From NCBI GenBank assembly GCA_027076405.1, contig JALTJN010000190.1, positions 1 through 21,131 on the forward strand: a DNA stretch of 21,131 nt. Direction: 5' to 3'. The DNA comes from Chromatiales bacterium (GTDB lineage: Bacteria > Pseudomonadota > Gammaproteobacteria > UBA6429). Below are positions 15,672 through 21,131 of the stretch, piece after piece. The notes below the pieces were generated by a model. It was not told the origin of the DNA. It did no database searches and saw nothing but the letters and a program-made list of their open reading frames with translations. A program made the position numbers and the translations under genes. Each line of letters begins with the position of its first letter. Positions within the stretch are counted from its first letter, which is position 1.

Positions 15672-16900
15672 TTTGACCTCTTGTATGATTCTGAAGCATC
15701 CTCAAAATGCTCAATTAATCGATCAACTAACTTCTCATGATCATAGTGAATCTTATAATAAGATCGCCCATTTTCACCTAATTTATTTATTTCTTTTTCA
15801 GACATTTTATATAGTTGTAAAACTGCATCAGCTAATCCCTGCGCATCCTCTGCAGGTACAGCAAGTCCTGATTTTGCATCAATTACTACTCTTGCCCCTT
15901 CCCCATTTAAGCAAGCCAGAATAGGCTTTCCAGAAGCCATATATGCCTGTATTTTATTTGGCACTGTCATAGTGAAAATAGGCTGTTCTGTCAAACTAAC
16001 TAATAATGCTGAAGCTTTCTGCATAAATGCTGGCATCATTTCAATAGGAAAGCGACCAGCAAGATGTAAATTGTTTAATTGACGTTTCTCTACCTGTTCT
16101 TTCATCCAATCTAAACGACTACCGCTGCCAAGCATGACAAAATTTATATCTGGATTATCTTTAAGCAAATCTGCAGCCTTTACTATTGTCTCAACCGCCT
16201 GTGCTGTCCCAATGTTCCCAGCAAACAATACAGAAAAGCTGTTTTCAAGAGCAGGAATTGAAGGTACTTCGATATTTGAGGGCTTTGAGAATGATACATC
16301 AACTGAATTTGGATAAAATAATACTGGTTTATTTCCAGACATCATTGAGACCGGCTTTATAAAAGCTTGTGATTGAACAAGTAGTAAATCAGCATAAGCA
16401 TAAATCCAAGTTACTAATTTTCCAACAATTGCTAATATACGCTTATTTTTAATATAACCTGTTGCTTCTAAACTCTCAGGCCAAAGATCCTGAACCCATA
16501 TAATAGCTGGACATTTTTTAATCCATGCAAGAAAAATAGCGGGTATTGCTTTTAATATTGGAGACACTCCATAGACAAAAATGACATCATACTTTTTTTT
16601 TCTTAACACCCAGGGACCTAAAAACAGACCAAACACTACAAATGAAAAATAATTTATAATTAATCGTATTGCACTTCTATTACCACGTGGAATTAGTGGA
16701 ATACGATAGATGGTTGAATTATTCCATTTTTCTTTTGTTGTACCCCATATAGAATAACCTGAAAATATTTCACCTTCAGGATAATTTGGTTTTCCTGTTA
16801 ATACATCAACAGTATGACCTTTCTCTGTTAAAGTTTTGACCACATCGTTAATGCGAAAACTTTCAGGCCAGAAATATTGTGAAACAATAAGTATATTCAA
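15668..16900 (-). CDS. Glycosyltransferase family 4, WbuB-like
   Basis: This 410-residue GT-B transferase has the N-terminal acceptor half (MNILIVSQYFWPESFRINDV, then GKPNYPEGEIFSGY) and the C-terminal donor half (about 215-400; FAGNIGTAQAVETIV, MLGSGSR, VPNKIQAYMASGKPILA). The start motif and the PNYP.G..F.GY segment are typical of WbuB-like proteins. A hydrophobic stretch near 85-130 may bind the membrane face. WbuB homologues lie beside the FnlABC-type genes and are thought to transfer L-FucNAc or a related 6-deoxy-L-HexNAc, which fits here. The start is TTG (16900) after GGAA, 11 bases from the upstream gene. No ATG would preserve the N-terminal strand. Confidence 0.88.
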   Translation of the reverse strand: MNILIVSQYFWPESFRINDVVKTLTEKGHTVDVLTGKPNYPEGEIFSGYSIWGTTKEKWNNSTIYRIPLIPRGNRSAIRLIINYFSFVVFGLFLGPWVLRKKKYDVIFVYGVSPILKAIPAIFLAWIKKCPAIIWVQDLWPESLEATGYIKNKRILAIVGKLVTWIYAYADLLLVQSQAFIKPVSMMSGNKPVLFYPNSVDVSFSKPSNIEVPSIPALENSFSVLFAGNIGTAQAVETIVKAADLLKDNPDINFVMLGSGSRLDWMKEQVEKRQLNNLHLAGRFPIEMMPAFMQKASALLVSLTEQPIFTMTVPNKIQAYMASGKPILACLNGEGARVVIDAKSGLAVPAEDAQGLADAVLQLYKMSEKEINKLGENGRSYYKIHYDHEKLVDRLIEHFEDASESYKRSK

Positions 16901-16911
16901 GTTATTCCAAT

Positions 16912-18051
16912 CTACCTCAAATTAATTAAATTTTTATACAGCTCAATATACTTAACGATGACTACCGACCAAGTATAATTTTTATTTACAAATTCTTTCA
17001 GTTTTTTACCCATCTTATCCAAATCAGAGGGATCTTTTAATACTTCTAATAAACTTGAATAAATCCCATCGACAGAAGCAGTCGATACCTTACCTCCACC
17101 AATTTTTCCAATTTCATCAAAACCGCACTGATCAGTCAGAATAACTGGTGTTTCAGAAATACCTGCTTCAAGCACAACTATTGACATTGCTTCTTGGCGA
17201 GATGGTATGACTAACAAATTTGCAGCATGGTAAGCAGCCGATTTCTCATCACCACCTACATATCCAATAAAATGTACACGCTCACTTAGATTATTTTCAT
17301 GCACTGTTTTTTTCAAAGAATCCAACAGCCCCCCATCAGGACCAGCATAAACTAAATGCCAATCTTTCCAATTTTGACAACCTTTAATAAATGCATCGAG
17401 TAGTATATCAGGCCCCTTAATAATATTTATTCGACCTAGAAATAACATAAAATTATTATTGCCAATATCATGTTTCTTCCTAAATTCATTTATTCCAATA
17501 TCAGAAGTAAAATCTTTTGGGTTAATTCCATTTGGAATAATAGTGATTTTATCAGGATTAACCCCATAGGGGATAAATTGGCTTTTTTCATCAGGAGTTA
17601 TCGCGACCCACGCATTAGCATTTTTGATTATGTTGTTTCCGATAAAAAAGTTATATAATTTTTTAAGAAATTTAGAACGACCAAATATCGGAAGAGCTCC
17701 TGCAGGACAGACTATATAGGGTTTACCTAAAGCACGTACAGCGAGATACACCAATACATTCAAAACTGTCCAATGTCCCATTAAGTGAACAACATCAAAG
17801 TCATCAACAGTATTTTTTATATTTGAGTACCTTACCAAAGGAATATAAAATCTCTTTACCAAGCAGTGATATGAAAAAACTTCGACATCTTCCAACCCAG
17901 CTAGTTTCCCATCAGAAAACCCTAAATCTGTTGTCATGATACTACTATCAAAACCTGCTGCTATTAAAGAACGGGTTATTTGAACTGTTCGTTCAGCAGT
18001 ACCTCCTCCAGTAACAGGATCAAGAACCGCATTAATATTTAGTATTTTCAA
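16912..18051 (-). CDS. Glycosyltransferase family 4
   Basis: This 379-residue GT-B enzyme has an N-terminal domain with a glycine-rich acceptor loop (GGGTAERTV, 15-23). The C-terminal donor domain starts near FMLFLGRINIIKGPDILLDAF (201-221). It includes the retaining EX7E pair Glu287 and Glu295 (EAMSIVVLE). It probably adds a sugar to the lipid-linked repeat unit on the cytoplasmic side; donor and acceptor cannot be told. The start codon is TTG at 18051, overlapping the previous gene's stop by 4 bases (TTGA), so the two are translationally coupled. The base composition is strongly AT-rich compared with the thrS-pheT block. Confidence 0.87.
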   Translation of the reverse strand: MKILNINAVLDPVTGGGTAERTVQITRSLIAAGFDSSIMTTDLGFSDGKLAGLEDVEVFSYHCLVKRFYIPLVRYSNIKNTVDDFDVVHLMGHWTVLNVLVYLAVRALGKPYIVCPAGALPIFGRSKFLKKLYNFFIGNNIIKNANAWVAITPDEKSQFIPYGVNPDKITIIPNGINPKDFTSDIGINEFRKKHDIGNNNFMLFLGRINIIKGPDILLDAFIKGCQNWKDWHLVYAGPDGGLLDSLKKTVHENNLSERVHFIGYVGGDEKSAAYHAANLLVIPSRQEAMSIVVLEAGISETPVILTDQCGFDEIGKIGGGKVSTASVDGIYSSLLEVLKDPSDLDKMGKKLKEFVNKNYTWSVVIVKYIELYKNLINLR

Positions 18052-19028
18052 GCATCACCAGAATCTAGTGAGTTAACATTTTGCTGGTACCATTCAATAA
18101 GTTCATCTAAACCTGGCTCCAACGATATTTTATATTCAAAACCAATACCTCTAATCTTGTCGGTTCTATATATCATATTAGGACATATCGATTCGCGTTT
18201 ACGCATTCTCAACATCAATGATAGTATTTTCAAAGGGAGTGGCAATACTGGAATAAGAGTTTTTCTTTTTGTTAATCGTTTACGTAAATATTTTTCTACA
18301 AAACTATAATTGTTATTTTTTTCAAAATCTTCAGAAATAATATAAGTTTCACCATCAACTTTTTTATCCGTATTTATAAGAAAAATAATAGCAGCAACCA
18401 CATTAGAAACATGTACCAGATTCAAGGACCTAGTATTAAATAGACAAGACCGTAGGTAGTTCACTACAACATTCCCATTTACAAGGTTATTTATAAGCTT
18501 CATTAAAGCCTGACCTTCAGAACCGTATACTGCTGTAGGACGAATATTTATATATTCAAAATCACCTTGAGATGCAGCATAAAACATTTTTTCAATTAAT
18601 AACTTAGTTGTTCCATAATCTGACTTAGGGTTGCATTGGCTCAATTCATCTACCGAATTATCATTTACACGACCATAAACTGCTACTGTACTACAATGTA
18701 TTAATCGTTTGATCGATTTTTTTTTACACTCACTTATCAAGTTATTGATCAATAAAATATTTACTTCACTTTTTTCCGAAAAACTATAAGCAAGATTAAC
18801 AACGATACAACCTGGCACAAGAAACTCTCTAAGAGTTTCAGTTCTGGCCAGATCACCTTGTATTTCAGTAACATTAGCTGGTAATTGTTTATTATCACCT
18901 GATGATTTCCTTACCAAAACACGTATTGATATATTATTATATTCTGCCAATGCTTTAACAAGATATCTTCCAATAAAACCATTCGCACCAGTAATAGCAA
19001 TTGTATTTATATTAGTAGCAGTATTCAT
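18048..19028 (-). CDS. NAD-dependent epimerase/dehydratase (extended SDR)
   Basis: This 326-residue extended SDR has GANGFIG (14-20) as cofactor loop, Ser113/Thr114 and Y138GTTK142 as catalytic residues, and substrate-binding sequence NIRPTAVYG near 160. It acts on a nucleotide sugar, either as a 4-epimerase or as a 4-keto reductase. The C-terminal part (VLPLPLKILSLM... then a GFEYKISLEPGLDELIEWY tail) resembles reductases of the WbpV group, which complete UDP-QuiNAc or UDP-FucNAc after a WbpM-type dehydratase. That link is only a suggestion. The ATG at 19028 follows a weak AAGG site, and the gene overlaps the next glycosyltransferase by 4 bases. An 82-base AT-rich gap separates it from the upstream gene. 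Confidence 0.82.
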   Translation of the reverse strand: MNTATNINTIAITGANGFIGRYLVKALAEYNNISIRVLVRKSSGDNKQLPANVTEIQGDLARTETLREFLVPGCIVVNLAYSFSEKSEVNILLINNLISECKKKSIKRLIHCSTVAVYGRVNDNSVDELSQCNPKSDYGTTKLLIEKMFYAASQGDFEYINIRPTAVYGSEGQALMKLINNLVNGNVVVNYLRSCLFNTRSLNLVHVSNVVAAIIFLINTDKKVDGETYIISEDFEKNNNYSFVEKYLRKRLTKRKTLIPVLPLPLKILSLMLRMRKRESICPNMIYRTDKIRGIGFEYKISLEPGLDELIEWYQQNVNSLDSGDA

Positions 19029-19110
19029 TTATAAACCTTAACAATATTAAACATTAGAAATTGAAATTATGTGAATTTTGATTTGAAATAACGAATAATT
19101 AAGGTATTTT

Positions 19111-20328
19111 TTAATAGGAATCATTTATTGCACTCATATACATATTTTCATATTTTGGTCCAATCGCTTGCAATGAAAATTTATCTAAAACCAATCTTTG
19201 TCCCTTTTTACCAATAGATATCTTTTTGTCGCAATCAACCAATAGATCTAGCATGACTTTTGAGCATTCAAATATAGAGTTGTATACAACACCATGTTCA
19301 CCATTTATTATTGGTATTCCTTCAAATGCCGCACTTGTTCCAATTACCGGTAATCCTAGCCCCATGGCTTGTAGAACACGTGTTTTAGCACCTGGAGCTC
19401 CGGCATAATCTGGAGCAAGAACCACATCTGCTTGTAAAAGAAACTCCTGAAAGTTCTCAACAAATTCAGTGTATTCAATATGTTCATTATTACTTATTTT
19501 CTCAAGTAGATTATCATCAGCGTTTTTTCCAAGAATTATTAACTTGGCTTTTGGTATTCTCTTTAATATTAAAGGGAATACTTCACTAATAAAATCTTGA
19601 GTTCCTTTCGATATTGCCGGGTTTACAAAATTACCTGTGCAAATAATATTATTTGTATCATGGGTGTCTTTTATCATCTTATTATCCGCATTTTTGTAAT
19701 TCATATCGAGTGCAATTGGAATAACATCAACATTGATATCAGGATGAAGATTGATTAAATAATTTTTGTCAACTTCGCTGACTACATGAACTTTTGTAAA
19801 ACGTGGGTACATATCACGTTCATACATCCTTAGAAGAAATGATGATATTAACAACCGAATTTTGCTAATTGACCATGGTGATTGTTGAGCTAATCTCAAA
19901 TATGCCAGTGATGTTGCATCATTTGGTGAGTGCACGGATGCTATCCCCCTACCTAAAGGCAGATACTGTGCCATATTGATTATATCGTAATGAATTACAT
20001 CGTAATTTCCTATCGAAATTGATGATCTAACTTCGCGTGAAAATTTTTTATCATTAAAACTTGCTAGCGATGGTGGGAGCAGTCGAACTAAATTCATTAC
20101 AGCCCTCATTTTTTTTGACAAAAAAGATGGACCAGAAATTATATTCAATATACGTACATTAGGTAAGGCAGCTGCAACCCCATCTTTATCTATATCTCTA
20201 GGGTTGCCAATACATAAAAGATCACATTGATGCTTCTCTGATAAATATAACAATTCATTAAAGACTTTAGAACGACCACCAGTAGAAGTTGGGTATGGAA
20301 AATCTGGTAAAAGGAATAATATACGCAT
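19111..20328 (-). CDS. Glycosyltransferase, GT-B fold (family 4/1)
   Basis: This 405-residue protein begins MRILFLLPDFPYPTSTGGRSKVFN, a classic acceptor-side GT-B start. The donor domain begins near NNIICTGNFVNPAISKG (about 226-242) and ends with GAPGAKTRVLQAMGLGLPVIGT, the nucleotide-sugar loop. HSPNDATSLAYLRL in the middle resembles sequences of polysaccharide glycosyltransferases with long acceptor loops. The sugar specificity is not visible. It lies 44 bases after the Wzy-like gene. The ATG at 20328 has only an AT-rich leader (no clear ribosome-binding site), but the N-terminal strand supports this start. Confidence 0.83.
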   Translation of the reverse strand: MRILFLLPDFPYPTSTGGRSKVFNELLYLSEKHQCDLLCIGNPRDIDKDGVAAALPNVRILNIISGPSFLSKKMRAVMNLVRLLPPSLASFNDKKFSREVRSSISIGNYDVIHYDIINMAQYLPLGRGIASVHSPNDATSLAYLRLAQQSPWSISKIRLLISSFLLRMYERDMYPRFTKVHVVSEVDKNYLINLHPDINVDVIPIALDMNYKNADNKMIKDTHDTNNIICTGNFVNPAISKGTQDFISEVFPLILKRIPKAKLIILGKNADDNLLEKISNNEHIEYTEFVENFQEFLLQADVVLAPDYAGAPGAKTRVLQAMGLGLPVIGTSAAFEGIPIINGEHGVVYNSIFECSKVMLDLLVDCDKKISIGKKGQRLVLDKFSLQAIGPKYENMYMSAINDSY

Positions 20329-20372
20329 TAATTTCTATAAATATAGTAAGTGTAATATCATCTTGATAAGAT

Positions 20373-21131
20373 CTAAAAGACAGATTGGGAATGAACATTA
20401 TTTTTATTAATATACTTATAGTAAGTAGCTCCACCCAACTTCATAACTATCTCAAATCCTACTAAAACCAACACACCAACTACAATCATAAACGCCATAC
20501 TATCAAGCACCCCATCTGTTAAAGCAATAAATAGTACCCATAAGAAAAACGTCTGAACAACAGGTCGACATACAAGGCTTTTACTGTTTAGCAACCGCCA
20601 ACCAAATATAACCAAAATTGATAGTAAAATAGCTCCTGCAATTACTGCTGGCATACCACCAACAAGATAAAACCAACCAACAAAACTAGGGGCCGATAAT
20701 GTATTCGACTCTACAGGTATAGAATACAAAACATTTGTAAGGTAGCCAGCTATGCCTTGCTTTGATTTTAAAACATCAATAGCGTGTATACCTAAAGGCT
20801 CAAGATCCATTGATCTCGTCATTGCCTCAATAGCAGAAACAGCTTCTACACCGGGCATTCTAAAAAGTACAAATTCAACACCAGCAAGTAATGTTGACCA
20901 GCTATTAATACCAAGATGATATACCGAAGTGGTCAGAGCATCAATTACTGTTAAATGTTCAAGAAGGCGAAGTTGGCGATACTCAGTCATGATAGGAATC
21001 ATGAACAAACCTAATATAAGGACTACAAAAGCTAGCATTTTTTCCTTGCGATATAATTTTAGCCCACCAGATATTATCAAAAAAACAAGCAACAATATTA
21101 TTAACAGGATGCTACTCCGACTTCCCCGTAA
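20373..21131 (-). CDS. C-terminal part of an integral membrane protein, probably O-antigen polymerase (Wzy-like); 5' partial
   Basis: The frame is open to the window edge, so the start is missing. 252 residues are visible, with an LRGSRS stretch at the edge. About five membrane segments can be seen (near 8-22, 32-47, 155-180, 195-215, 220-235 of the visible part). Between the second and third is a long external loop of about 100 residues. A G-S-R sequence before a membrane segment, a large periplasmic loop and a position among glycosyltransferases are typical of Wzy or repeat-unit polymerases, which join lipid-linked O-units in the periplasm. Wzy proteins share little sequence, so this is inference. 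A flippase or ligase is less likely because of the single large loop. Confidence 0.55.
   Translation of the reverse strand, partial: LRGSRSSILLIILLLVFLIISGGLKLYRKEKMLAFVVLILGLFMIPIMTEYRQLRLLEHLTVIDALTTSVYHLGINSWSTLLAGVEFVLFRMPGVEAVSAIEAMTRSMDLEPLGIHAIDVLKSKQGIAGYLTNVLYSIPVESNTLSAPSFVGWFYLVGGMPAVIAGAILLSILVIFGWRLLNSKSLVCRPVVQTFFLWVLFIALTDGVLDSMAFMIVVGVLVLVGFEIVMKLGGATYYKYINKNNVHSQSVF

Noticed and set aside
19035..19105. 7-base inverted repeat (ACCTTAA/TTAAGGT) in the gap between the epimerase and glycosyltransferase genes
   Set aside because: It is short, AT-rich and 57 bases apart, which is expected by chance in such sequence. No promoter or terminator could be built on it.

Overview
The window looks like chromosome from a moderately AT-rich gammaproteobacterium that is not an enteric. 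The main reason is the gene order thrS-infC-rpmI-rplT-pheS-pheT-ihfA-merR followed by a proline tRNA, a layout known from Pseudomonas and its relatives. The tetrahydrodipicolinate branch of lysine synthesis (the end of dapC, then dapD and a yffB-like gene) lies beside it. I cannot name a genus from the sequence alone.

Layout. Positions 1-1460 (+ strand) hold the last codons of dapC, then dapD and an ArsC/YffB-like gene. These converge on a bidirectional terminator (1488-1522). Everything after that is on the minus strand, so it is transcribed from high to low coordinates. From 9429 down to 1530 comes the translation block: a tRNA-Val(GAC) with a good sigma70 promoter, thrS, infC (IF3), rpmI (L35), rplT (L20), a strong terminator, pheS, pheT, ihfA, a MerR-family regulator and tRNA-Pro(GGG). 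From 21131 down to 9493 lies a visibly more AT-rich surface-polysaccharide (probably O-antigen) cluster that enters from beyond the window edge. In transcription order it holds the end of a Wzy-like membrane protein, a glycosyltransferase, an NAD-dependent epimerase/reductase, two more glycosyltransferases, three genes for a UDP-2-acetamido-2,6-dideoxy-L-hexose, a WbpL/WecA-type initiating glycosyltransferase and a WbpM/FlaA1-type dehydratase.

How the genes work together. The cluster encodes lipid-linked repeat-unit assembly: an initiating enzyme loads undecaprenyl phosphate, three cytoplasmic glycosyltransferases extend it, and a polymerase joins the units. Two nucleotide-sugar routes start from UDP-GlcNAc. 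One is the FnlA/WbjB dehydratase-epimerase, an RmlD-like reductase and the FnlC/WbjD 2-epimerase. The other is the WbpM-type dehydratase, possibly with the reductase at 18048-19028. Small overlaps between several genes suggest translational coupling. The translation block shows candidate autoregulation: a hairpin in the thrS leader that copies a tRNA-Thr anticodon arm, a rare AUU/AUC start on infC, and a bulged stem just before the rpmI ribosome-binding site.

Non-coding features of note are a 24-bp perfect inverted repeat placed between pheS and pheT and a REP-like palindrome between the MerR gene and tRNA-Pro. No gene-free stretch exceeds 300 bases. I saw no CRISPR array, no transposase gene and no clearly new defence or signalling system. 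The most interesting material is regulatory RNA and small repeats.
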